From: Ophiocordyceps camponoti-saundersi (nom. inval.)
Taxonomy: Eukaryota; Ascomycota; Sordariomycetes; Hypocreales; Ophiocordycipitaceae
Length of the DNA: 10,441 bases
Reading direction: 5' to 3'
Assembly (NCBI GenBank): GCA_003339415.1
Contig: PDHQ01000716.1
Coordinates: 1 to 10,441, forward strand
Below, one piece after another: positions 1 to 8,926 of this stretch. The number at the start of each line of letters is the position of its first letter. Positions within the stretch are counted from its first letter, which is position 1. Both the position numbers and the translations under genes were made by a program. The notes below the pieces were generated by a model that ran no database searches, was not told the origin of the DNA, and was given only the letters and a program-made list of their open reading frames with translations.

Positions 1-35
1 GGGGGGGGAGGGGGGGGGGGGGGGGGGGGGGGGGG
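1..35. repeat. Poly-G run at window edge
   Basis: Thirty-four of the first 35 bases are G, with a single A at position 9. The RIP-worn sequence begins straight after it. There is no TTAGGG-type telomere unit nearby. A run this long at the very start of a sequence is more likely a contig-end or sequencing artefact than biology, although a true G tract cannot be excluded from the sequence alone. Confidence 0.9.
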
Positions 36-37
36 TA

Positions 38-2278
38 GAGATACGGAATAGTAAAAGGGTTTCGGCTTAACTGCTACTATTCGAGAAAGGCGGTAATACG
101 CTAATTTCGCCGCGTGTGGTCGGTATCGTTAGGCTAGTCGGTTTCGATAGCCTTAGATAACCGATTTTTTAAAAAGTTACGGAACTTAGAAGTGACGAAC
201 GCGACCGTTTATAAGACCTAAAAATCTCGGATTATAGTTACGGCGAAGTTTATAATATCCTAGGGGGAGGAAATAAAATCGCGCCCGAGGATACTAAACT
301 TAATATCGTTATAGCGAGTGCTAGAGACGTGGACGCTATAATAGAACTTAAGCGCGGGAAGGTATAAGAGCGGTAGTTATTTATTAGCTAAAATAGAGCG
401 GAGGTAGCCGGTATTTATTATACTAGGAGTCCGCTTAAAGTTAAGTATTATCGGCGAAATAAAGGGCTATGCCCCCTTTTTCAGGCTTTCTATTATAAGC
501 ATTAGGCTAAGGGTCCTAGTAAGTAATACCTTAGAGTCGCCGGTAAAATAAAAGTTTCCGAGGCGGTCGATAATAGCTACGGCCTCGGAGTCGGCGACGT
601 TAAGCCCGGTATCGGGAGAGGTAAGGAAGCGCGAATCTATACTACGTATTACGAAGTCGAATATCCGGCCGTAAATAGAGAGAATGCTAGGGAAAACGTT
701 AAGCTAGAAGTTACGGAGGGGCGATATATAGGAGGATTTATTATAAAGGAAGAAGTTAATTAGGTTAAGTATAGGCTCTAGGATAGTACCGAAGTTACGG
801 TATTCGATAGCTAGCTCCGGGGTCCGTACTATAACGACCTATTTTATGCGAAAGGCGTAAGATTAGAGTCTAATAGAGGCCTCGATCTGCTCCCTTTCGC
901 GCGTAAATAGTATAGATACCTCGGGGTTTATTAGGTTAGCGCGGCCGCGGAGGGCGCCAAGGAGCCTCTTATGCCTAGTATCGGTAGCTGCGCCGTATCT
1001 CGCCGCCTTAGCTGGCGGGAGAGTAAGCGTAGCGGTGCCGATACCCTTCGCTGCTAGGAGGTCTTCTAGGCGGCTACGGATAAAACGCTTAATATTAGAG
1101 TAGCCCTAAAAAAAGCCGAATAATACTACGTTTAGGTAACGCGCGCGATCGGCGTCGCTACTACGGTTATCTCGGTATATATCTTATAGGAAACGAGGTA
1201 ATGCTAGAGATAAGAAATTACTAAATCGGGGATAGAAAGCAAGCGGGTAGAAAGTAAAGTCGGTAAGGCGGCCGTAATACTAGGCGACGAGGGTGCGGTC
1301 GGCTAGTAGGTATAAGCGTCTAACTTTAGGGGTATTAATATCGCTAGAGGGGTGCGGTAGCGTAGAGTAGCGGGCGTCGAGTATCCCGCTTTGCTCTCGC
1401 GGGGAATATTATATATCGGCAGCGAGGGTATAGGAGATATAAGCGATTCCGGAAAAGTTATACCTAGCGTCGAGCCCGCTAGAAAGTATAAGGAGGCGGT
1501 TAGAAAAGGGATACGGGGCGGGGATAATATTATCGCTATCGGGGTCCGGGGTAGTATAGGGGGAGGGGACGGGTTTTAGATTAATCTAGGTATTAGCACC
1601 GTAGTTATAGGCGTAAAAGGCGGGCTCGTTCTTCGTCTAGAAGGCGTCGTCGCGATAGTTATAGGCAAATATAGGCTAGGAGTTTATAAAAATTTGCTAG
1701 AATATAACCCACTTTGCGAGGGATAAGGTTTGCGAACGGGTTTCGTTAAGCCGCTAACTAGGCTCGATACTAGATCTATAAAGCTTTAAGGTCTCGAATA
1801 TACCCTTAATATATTCCGCGAGGTAGCTAGCGTGGTCGGTATATATTACCATGCCGGCGGAGGTTACTTTAGATAGGTTTCGAGGCCTAGCGGCTAGGTT
1901 TACTTTATTAGAATCGTTAATCTTAGGTTCGACGAGGTATATAACGATAAACTAAGTTTCTCGTAAGCCCGCTATAGCGATATAGAATATACGGTTAGTA
2001 AGGGTAAATAGTAGCAGTTTAATCGCATACTTAGAAGCGTAAAGCGCGGACTAACGCTATAAGGTAAAGGTAATATTATTAAAAAATCCGCCTTAGCGCG
2101 AGATAGTTCGAAGGGGAAGACTAATAATACTAATTATATCTATATAGAAGGTTAGATAGTAATTATCTTCGACGCTTGCGGGTTAGGACTAGCGACCGTC
2201 CCGAAAGTATCCGTAGTCGATAGTATAGCAGGTTTAGAAAAGAGAGAGGGCTTCGGCGGGATTAAAATTAGGAGAATT
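38..2278 (+). pseudogene. Long RIP-broken reading frame A, family not recognised
   Basis: One + strand frame (codons starting at 38, 281, 1391) keeps protein-like composition for about 580 codons to around 1797 with only about 29 stops, roughly 5%. A neighbouring frame sampled over 40-270 has about 15%. Every stop is TAA or TAG, as expected if Gln (CAA, CAG) and Trp (TGG) codons were mutated. The stop-free stretch 1391-1579 lies in this same frame, so it is a surviving piece and not a gene of its own. Past 1797 the advantage of this frame weakens (about 12 stops in 160 codons). The middle part reads as a charged, Gly/Val/Ile-rich protein. I looked for reverse transcriptase (YxDD), zinc knuckle, helicase and DDE motifs and found none I trust. 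A transposon-encoded protein is likely because RIP acts on repeats, but a duplicated host gene is possible. The left end may be cut by the window edge. Confidence 0.6.
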
Positions 2279-2297
2279 AGTAAGTCTTCGAAGTTAA

Positions 2298-2735
2298 GAG
2301 GCTAGTTTCGGATTAGCCTAAATTAGGTATAACGTAATAGAAATAGTTACCGGAAAATTTACGAGATTTAGAGGTATAATCGATCGCATACCCGCGCTAG
2401 ATAAGGGTAGTTTCCTTATCTAAGGGGGCATATTTATCTTTAAATTCTAGCGAGTTATTAATATATCCTAGCTTAGTAGGAGATTAAGGCCGGTCTTCGT
2501 TATCGTCGTAGGAATAGTATTAGTTATTATAAAAATTATAAGTAGGGGGTATTTTAATATATACTTCGAGTAAAGGAGTACGCGTGCCGCAGGTGTTAAG
2601 GGCGTATAAGGGAGGTAAGTAGGTAATAACTTATAGAGGGAGAGAGAGTAATTAACGGGCAAGTTAGATACGTTAATTATTTAGTCCTTTTATAAGAAGA
2701 ACGGTAGGCTAGATATTTTTTTTTATTTTACTACG
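2298..2735 (+). pseudogene. Probable 3' continuation of reading frame A in another frame
   Basis: From about 2298 the best + strand frame is one base on from that of frame A. It has about 10 stops in 146 codons, all TAA or TAG, with two runs of about 30 codons free of stops (about 2337-2450 and 2484-2570). The first part is rich in Ile, Val and Phe. The last 50 codons are rich in Lys, Arg, Glu and former Gln, as in a basic C-terminal tail. It follows frame A with no clear gap, so a small indel or a mutated intron near 2280 is the simplest link. The competing frame of A also stays fairly readable at 2480-2700, so the choice is uncertain. No family recognised. An open run on the minus strand at 2468-2662 overlaps it and looks like a by-product of the skewed composition. 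Confidence 0.4.
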
Positions 2736-2782
2736 TAGTATTTAGATTTAGTGCTTATATTATATTTATATTATAATTTTAT

Positions 2783-3300
2783 TTAATATTATAAGCGGCC
2801 CCGTTACTAGGCCCTATTAACCCGTAGCATTATACGAGGGTGAAGAAAATTTAAGGCCCCGTTATTATAGTCCCTTTATAAAGAATCCTTTATATTATCT
2901 ACACTCGTATATTCTCTATCGTGTTTCCTCTAAGGCTATACGGTAGTTATATAGATAATTAAAACTTATATTATTTTATTTTTCGTACGGAATAGGTAAG
3001 ATAGAATAGAAGAATAATATTAGCGGTATAATTATAGTAAGATAGTAGAAAGAGACGGTATATAGTATTATATTATATATAAGGAAATTAGGTGCTTTAA
3101 TAAGGTAGTTTATAGAGACTCTACTATAAAAGTATATAAATTTAAATAGTAGTAGGGAGCGTAAATTATAATATCTCTTCGAGAAACTATTTCTAGGAAT
3201 ATAAAGCCTAATACTCGGGTAGTATTATTAATATTATATTAGGATATTATAAAGGGTATAGGACGGTAGTTAGGTTTATAAGAAAAAAGTTATAATATTA
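2783..3300. other. A+T-rich non-coding spacer
   Basis: No frame on either strand stays open for a useful length here. The sequence is strongly A+T-rich with many short TA-containing palindromes. A short motif, GGCCCCGTTA, occurs at 2797 and again in near-identical surroundings at 2855, 58 bases on. This could be a trace of a small duplication. I see no promoter or terminator that I would defend. Confidence 0.6.
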
Positions 3301-5205
3301 ATAAAATATAATAGGCGATATAGACTATATTTTTTTAATAAAGAATCTCTCTAAATATAGTTAGCGTGCCCTACTATTTCTATCGTTTACTTTTAGCCCC
3401 TGCGAAAATATTATACCGGCAGACCGCGAGGAACGGTTTAACTTATTCCTTAGCGTTATATTCTACGGTCTACTAGCGGCATAATCGTTCGTCCTTATAG
3501 TAAGTAAAGTAGAGCTTGCTTACTATATAGACCGCGTAGGGTAGCTCGTCTAACCCGGCTTTAAGGGTATTTTGCTAGTAGCCGGCAGGGTATTAGTAAG
3601 TTAAGGATAGCGGACGGACGGGACGGTATTACCCTTAAAGGTAGTATTAGGGGAATTAGCTTTAGTACGAGGAAGGGGTAATAGAGGAAGTAAGCTATTA
3701 GAATTATAACGTATATTTCTATCGTCTTCGCTAGCGGTGCCTCGTTTTTAGTACGTATTATCGTAGGAATATATAGGACTTAAGGGGAGAGTAATATTTT
3801 CGTCGGGGGGAGGCTTAGAACGTAGTTAGCTACTTACTTTAAATAGCTACGTTACGGTTAGGGGAGCCCGTTTTCGCGAAGGCGGTGGTAAGGTTAAGGG
3901 GGGGGTTAAATCCTAAGTAGCGGTAATAAACGAAGGTGCGTTTAAGCGTTAGGTTTCGATATTTTCGGCGTTAGGATTACTACCGCTATCGGTTTCGAGA
4001 ACTTAGTATAATAGGTAGGTAGTATATTATTATAGCGAAAGTTACTATATAAAGAGGGTAGCGAGGGTTTTAGGGAACTCGGCTAACTTAAGGATACGAC
4101 GAAGGCGTTTATCCCGAGCAATAAAGGGGAGCCTTAACGCGTAGGTGCAGAGGTCCTAGGCGAGATTAAACGTTTCGGTTCCGCTACTATTATAAGGACC
4201 GGTATCGGTATCTACGGCTAGCGACTAGGTAAAGCGAAAGTCGGGACCGATATACTAGCGAACGATATCTAGCAAACCGCACTAGAACTAGTCGCTAAAT
4301 TAGGCGGCGTAGTCGTCGGTATCGATTCCCTTTTTAGGAAGCGTAAGGTAGTTAGTTTAATATAGCTGCTTTAATACCTTAAGATTACGGATCGTAAAGT
4401 TAAGTAACTTATACTAAAGAATAATCGCTAGGCGCTCGTTAATAAGTTTAGTGTTAAAACGTAGTAGGAATAAAATAGGTCTCTATTTAGCTTCGTTAAG
4501 GCGTTCGGTACTAAAGGACGGGAGGGCGGGGAGGAGGTCTTTATAAAGGGATAGCTTCTAATTATCGCGTTAGTCGAAGATAATAATAAGCGTATTATTT
4601 AGCTAGCTTATTATATATTTTATTACTCGACGGAGTACCTTATATTTTATTAAGGATAAGTTTATAGTTTAAATAAGGTCGAGGATCTTAATATATCTTT
4701 CTATAAGCTTATAGTAAATATATTCGTACTTATTATTAATAAATTAGATAAGTAGGGAACTGTTACGTTCTGCGGTTAGGCTACCTAATTTAGCGTCTTT
4801 TTAGGGTAGGAAAAGGAGCTTTTCGATCTTAGTAAGCGGATTATTATCGCGAAGGGCGGCTACGAGTTTATACTAGTTATTAGGTATCACGCGGTAGTAG
4901 GCGGTAGGGTAAAGGTATCGGAGGTTATGCGTAACGTAATAAAAGGTAGCGAACTAGAACTATAGCAAATAATAATATTAGAGATAAGGCATAGCGGTCG
5001 GGGGGGGTGGCGAACTTCGGGAACTCTAAGGCGTATTATCGAATCCCACGTAATAATCCCGAAAGTACCTCTGCTTAGGGCGGTAAAGCACTAGGCGGTA
5101 ATATAATTTTTCTAGACGGGGTTACGCTATATAGTAGCGAGTCGTTATAGCGGGAAGCCTAGTTAGCCTTCTAGAAAGAGGCAGCGTCCTATTTCGGTTT
5201 CGATA
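3301..5205 (+). pseudogene. Long RIP-broken reading frame B, main part, family not recognised
   Basis: From about 3960 to 5205 one + strand frame (codons starting at 3502, 4381, 4981) is clearly the best. Over 4050-4500 I count about 10 stops against about 17 in the neighbouring frame, all TAA or TAG. Upstream, between 3361 and 3960, this frame (16 stops in 200 codons) and the next one (12 stops, more hydrophobic and regular) compete, so an indel or intron near 3960 is likely. The stretch 4140-4370 reads as a globular Gly/Val/Ile/Lys-rich domain. 4480-4760 has mixed charged and aromatic helices. 4980-5160 is Arg-rich and holds a run of eight Gs at 5000-5007, and its end is basic. I could not match it to a transposase, reverse transcriptase, helicase or retroviral-type protein. 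The ancestral protein, joined to the next segment, would have exceeded 700 residues. A repeated-element origin is inferred from RIP. Confidence 0.55.
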
Positions 5206-5227
5206 TTATAAGCGGTACCTTAGAACC

Positions 5228-5967
5228 TTTTAGGATCTTAGGAGGCCGCCTCTACTACCTATACCTAAATATCGCCGTAGTTATCGTTCTTTAAAAGAGT
5301 TTGCCGATTAAAACGTAATATTAAGTTAATATTCCCTAGTATAGAATCTATATTATTATTAGCGTAAGGTTATAAGATTAATAGGGTACGAGGCTTAGAC
5401 CTTTATTATAGAGCTAGCAGGGCTACTATAGGTTAGCCTCCTCTCCGTTACACTCTTAATTATACCTTTTTAGCGCTTCGATCCGGTGCTAGCTAGATAA
5501 TACCTTAACTAGTATTTCTAAAAGCTAATCGAGTAAATTATAAATAGTTTTAACGTTACGTAGTTCGGTATTAATATTCTTACTTTATAGGAAGCGCCGG
5601 GACTCGTTAAGAGAGAAAAGGATAGTAATATAGTTTTTAACTATATTTCGTCGTAGGGCTCCTTAATAAAACGCTTCGTAAAGTTAGTTAATATACTTCT
5701 TATCGAGTATTCTATTTTTCGAGATCGTCTAATCTATTTTTAGAACTCTTATAGGGATCTTAGCTATAAGTATATAGTATTTTTTAGCGTCCTAAAATAT
5801 ACTTATAGTATCGTTAAAATATTTATCTTAAGTGGCGAGGGATTAGGTTATTTCTTCGTACGGTTAGTTATCGGATTGTCGATTTCGGTATCGCTTGCTA
5901 GGTTAGTGCCCGGGGGAGGAAGCTTTGCGGCGAGATATAGTAATTAAGTTACTCGAGCGTTATTATA
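5228..5967 (+). pseudogene. Probable 3' part of reading frame B, shifted frame
   Basis: After about 5228 the better + strand frame is one base on from that of the main part of B. It is protein-like for about 246 codons with around 17 TAA/TAG stops and ends at TAA 5966-5968. The earlier frame stays readable to about 5460, so the switch lies somewhere in 5208-5460. The segment from 5640 to 5900 is nearly stop-free and rich in Phe, Tyr, Leu, Ile and Val, which could be a buried core or membrane-like helices. Part of this hydrophobicity comes from RIP itself, which turns His and Cys into Tyr, Thr and Met into Ile, and Ser and Pro into Leu. No catalytic motif recognised. Confidence 0.4.
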
Positions 5968-6566
5968 ATATTATAGGTTCTTAGGATATATTTAAAAGCT
6001 TAAAGTTAATAGAAAGAATATAAGTAGCTTAGGACGTTATATCTTTTATAGGGTAGTATAGTAATATTAAACTTAGGGGATAATATAAGTATACCGTTAT
6101 ATATTTAGTTTTTTTTTATAATCCCTACCCTTTATCTTTTAGCTATAACCTAAACTATATAAGATAAAATAACTAATATTAGTATATACTTATATATATT
6201 AGGGTATCGTAAACATTATACTAAAAATACCTTATAAACTCTACCTATCGTACGAGACTTATAAGTTATATAGTCTATTTATAATAGATCCTTATAAAGG
6301 TATTACTATTTCCTACTCTTATTATTCCTTAGTTCTATTTCCCGTATATATATACGATAGGAATAGCTATAGATAGCTATATAGATAGACGTACGGAGAG
6401 GTAAGAGTGGGATAAATATACCTAGGTAAAAGGGCGCCACGAATCTCGAGTATTAAGAGGCCGTCTAATAACCTATATTATAGAGCTAGACTAGTAGAAG
6501 AAACGTATTAATTAGTAGGTTAAGGAGTAAAATAAGACGATAATTATATATAAGAGGAGGGAGGGA
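5968..6566. other. A+T-rich spacer upstream of the Copia fragment
   Basis: This stretch has no persistent reading frame. It holds T-runs near 6110, a (TA)n-like palindromic stretch CGTATATATATACG at about 6342-6355, and clustered GATAG/TATAG repeats at 6356-6390. A purine-rich patch (6551-6567) abuts the first readable Copia codons. The upstream Copia domains (gag, protease, integrase, most of reverse transcriptase) should lie here if the element were complete. They are not seen, so the element is 5'-truncated or degraded beyond reading by eye. Confidence 0.6.
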
Positions 6567-7368
6567 GATTATTTAGGTTACGAGAGTGCCGGATAGTATC
6601 TTTTAGTATTTTTTAATATAGAATATCGGGCTTATAATAGTTAGAAATCCTTATTAGATAGGTTATAAGGGAGCGGTTTTACGTTAAAATACTATCTTTT
6701 AATAATAGGCAGTGCTCTCCACGTCGCTATTTACACTTAACTAGATATCGCGTATACGGTTAGTAAGCTTGCGAGGTTACGCTTAAACTTAGGGCCGCGT
6801 TATTTCTATAAAATTAAGCGTTGCCTAGCCTATCTTCTCGATACGGCTAACTACGCCCTCTCCTTCGGTCCTAGAACTTATACGGCTATCTGCTTATTAG
6901 ATTCTTCTTACGCTAATTATCCGGATACTCGCAAATTATCTTAGGGTTACTATTTCTAACTTTAGGATAGTGGTACTTTTAATTAGAAGGCTATAAAGCA
7001 AACGACCGTTATAACCTCCTCTACGGAAAGGGAACTCCTAGCCTTTTCTAAGGCCGCTAAGGAATAACGGGCCCTATCCCGCTTAATTAAAGAACTCGGT
7101 ATCTAAATAACGGGCATCTCGATACTTTACTATAATAATTAGCGTACGATTATACTCCTAACTAAACCTCCCGCGAAAACTTTAAATAAACCTCCGATAT
7201 ATCGATATTTATAATTACTAGTTACGATAAGAGGTATAAGATAAACATATCGAAATCCGCTAGATCGCCTCCGTAAATAACCTTACGGATAGCTTTATAA
7301 AAGCCCTACCTGCCGAGGCTTTACTTCTTTTCCGCGAGCGTGTTAGGGTTTTACCTCTACCTTACTAA
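6567..7368 (+). pseudogene. Ty1/Copia retrotransposon pol remnant: end of reverse transcriptase plus RNase H
   Basis: This is the C-terminal end of a Copia polyprotein, which copies element RNA into DNA and removes the RNA strand. In the frame starting at 6567, the RT-connection segment near 6705-6780 reads GSALHVAIYT, then a DIAYTVSKLA motif, the usual Copia TRPDIA region. RNase H follows: LDSSYAN at 6897-6917, PDTRKLS with GY at 6921-6950, KQTTV at 6996-7010 and TSSTE at 7014-7028, with AAKE just after. The fourth block, normally YCDNQ, reads YYNN plus a stop at 7131-7142, so its Asp has become Asn. At about 7176-7192 the frame slips, and the rest (RYIDIY at 7195, DKHIEIR at about 7234, then LTDSFIKALP) runs in another frame to TAA 7366-7368. 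All internal stops are TAA or TAG. Gag, integrase and the RT catalytic core are not visible. It cannot make an active protein. Confidence 0.9.
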
Positions 7369-7583
7369 CTTCCTTCTCTTTTCTTCTATTTCTTTCCTTT
7401 ATTATAAACTCTTTCTTTCCTATATTTTTTGCTATATTTCTTTACGTTATGCTTTTTGCTTTAAGGAAACTATAATAAATTACTATAATATTAAGGATAT
7501 ATGCGATTATTTCCCCTTTCCTTTCCCCTTTTTCTTATCTCCCTATACCCTTATACTATCTATATACGAGGGAATATACTAAG
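7369..7583. other. Pyrimidine-rich tract after Copia pol
   Basis: The + strand here is strongly T and C rich, with long TTTC/CCTTT runs (7370-7440 and 7510-7540). An 80-codon open run at 7340-7582 crosses it, but it translates to low-complexity Leu/Phe/Tyr/Ser, overlaps the Copia end in another frame, and survives only because pyrimidine-rich DNA has few stops. The tract may be the 3' untranslated part of the Copia element or a neighbour's flank. Confidence 0.5.
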
Positions 7584-7989
7584 GCTACCGACCTAATAAG
7601 CTAGGTTAAGGCTAGCACGACGTAAAACCGCCTACGAATTCGCAATAGTACCGTCGGAACTCGAGCCTCCTAATAACGAACTAGTCGGGTAATTATAGGG
7701 GCGCTCTATAATAATATAGTTAGTATAATAACCGCCGAAAACGCCTAGGACCTTAATATAGTAGTATATAGCGAGCGGAAAAGTTAGGTCCTTATATTTA
7801 GCGTAAGAATAAACGATCTTGCCTTAGCTTACTATAAGAATTCCCTATAGCTAGTTAGGGAAGCGTAAAAGCGACGTAATCCGACGCTAATAAGTAGTAT
7901 AAGCGGGATTATACGCAATCGAGATAATCGGGTTCCTAAGCGGCGGCATAGCCGCCACGCGCGTTTCCGCGTCCTAATAATAGTTATTC
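7584..7989 (+). pseudogene. RIP-broken reading frame C, family not recognised
   Basis: One + strand frame is protein-like over about 132 codons with 7 stops, all TAA or TAG. It is hydrophilic, with many Ser, Thr, Arg and Asn, and ends in an Arg/His/Lys-rich patch at about 7935-7965. That patch includes a perfect DNA hairpin, GGCGGC at 7942-7947 and GCCGCC at 7951-7956 around an ATA loop. The basic end could suit a nucleic-acid-binding protein such as a gag-like product, but no zinc knuckle can be read. It lies downstream of the Copia RNase H on the same strand, where Copia elements normally have only a short untranslated region, so it may belong to a different inserted element. Confidence 0.4.
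7942..7956. repeat. Short perfect GC hairpin
   Basis: GGCGGC (7942-7947) and GCCGCC (7951-7956) are perfect reverse complements around a 3-base ATA loop. It stands out as a G+C island in A+T-rich surroundings. There is no T-run after it, and the likely organism is eukaryotic, so it should not be read as a bacterial terminator. Confidence 0.6.
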
Positions 7990-8650
7990 CTATTCCTTTC
8001 TTACTTTACTAGGTTTACTTACGTCGGTAGTAAGATACTAAAGTCTCCTAGATAACTTAGGGTCTCTTATTCTAAGAGTGTAAAATATCTTTCGATCGTT
8101 TCCCTTACGAACGGTAATAGCGCCGAACGGCGATCTTAGGAACTTAATAACCTTATTACCCGGCTTAAGATAGTGCACCTCTATTATAATATTTCCTCGG
8201 AATATAGGAACGATAAACTATACGGTAAAGGCTAAAAGAAAAACGATTTTTCGGGTTTAAAATAACGGGGCAGATAAAGTTAAAGATAGTAGAATTTTCC
8301 TACGCGCGCCGAATTTTTCGTTTCTATTTATAAGCGGGCCCCGGTCTACTAATTTATAACGCTATTATTTCCTTTCTATTTTTTAAAGTTATAATACTTT
8401 CCTTTTAGACGCTTTTCCTATATTTTTCTATAGTTTATCGTCTACGCTAAAGACTATCTATAACGCTCCCTAAAACGCCTACTTTATATATACTTCGGTA
8501 CCTTCTCACGTGCGTCCTCGGCCGACTAATTAGCTTTCGAGATTACCGCACTTATTATCGATAATCTAACTAATAAGGTTACCGGATTACTAGCCGATAG
8601 TACGTACTATCGGTACGTACCCTTTTTCGAAATGTTCGATTTTTACTATA
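7990..8650 (+). pseudogene. RIP-broken reading frame D, family not recognised
   Basis: From about 7990 the most readable + strand frame is one base on from that of C, for about 220 codons. TAA/TAG stops are dense at 8250-8300 but sparse at 8060-8220 and 8500-8640. The first third is Lys/Asn/Ser-rich, the middle is Phe/Tyr/Leu-rich, and the last third is a mixed globular-looking sequence. A 20-bp perfect palindrome falls in the final third (8594-8613). The hydrophobic middle coincides with pyrimidine-rich DNA and may not be coding. C and D could be one ancestral gene with an indel near 7985. No motif identifies a family. Confidence 0.35.
8594..8613. repeat. 20-bp perfect palindrome
   Basis: CCGATAGTACGTACTATCGG reads the same on both strands with no spacer. 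A second palindrome, GGTACGTACC at 8612-8621, overlaps its right edge and shares the core GTACGTAC. It lies just left of the island where CpA and TpG reappear. It could be a protein-binding site or a remnant of an element end. No function can be assigned. Confidence 0.85.
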
Positions 8651-8916
8651 GTAATATAAGGTAGGCATAGGCTATCGGGTAGGTGCACTAATATATGTAT
8701 TATATGTGTGTGCTAGGTCTAGGCTAAGATAGCTAAGCTAGGTCGTATGCGAGGTTGGGCGGGGCTAGTTACGTGGACCCCTCTTAACATTTACACTTCT
8801 ACGGCTATTTTTTCCTTCCTCTATTCTCAGGCTTTAGTATGTTTTTTCCGAGGCTTTTCTGCTTCTTTTTTAGCACTAATAGTTTCTTCCTTTCCGGGCC
8901 TATTTTTCTTAGCCCC

Positions 8917-8926
8917 GGAGGGGGTA
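8917..8926 (+). promoter_or_regulatory. Candidate polypurine tract of an LTR retrotransposon
   Basis: GGAGGGGG followed by TA sits directly before TGTTA at 8927. A polypurine tract primes plus-strand DNA synthesis and always lies immediately upstream of the 3' LTR in LTR retrotransposons. The purity of the tract and its contact with TG support the call. There is no second copy in the window to confirm it. Confidence 0.55.

Noticed and set aside
470..545. Possible gag-type zinc knuckle in frame A
   Set aside because: Cys, Lys-His and Ala-Lys-Gly residues looked suggestive, but the CCHC spacing cannot be fitted even if Tyr codons are allowed as former Cys.
1391..1579. 62-codon open run starting at an ATG-like position
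   Set aside because: It lies in the same frame as the long broken frame A and is simply a stop-free piece of it, not an independent small gene.
2468..2662. 64-codon open run on the minus strand
   Set aside because: It overlaps + strand coding-like frames, is low-complexity Leu/Tyr/Thr/Ile, and is the kind of run that RIP-skewed composition produces.
38..5967. LINE (Tad-type) reverse transcriptase in regions A or B
   Set aside because: No YADD-like block or other RT motif could be found in any of the protein-like frames.
6936..6950. TTAGGG words as telomere repeat
   Set aside because: TTAGGG occurs only as isolated single words (also near 10082), never in tandem.
7340..7582. 80-codon open run on the + strand
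   Set aside because: It translates pyrimidine-rich DNA into Phe/Leu/Tyr/Ser repeats and overlaps the Copia RNase H end in a different frame.
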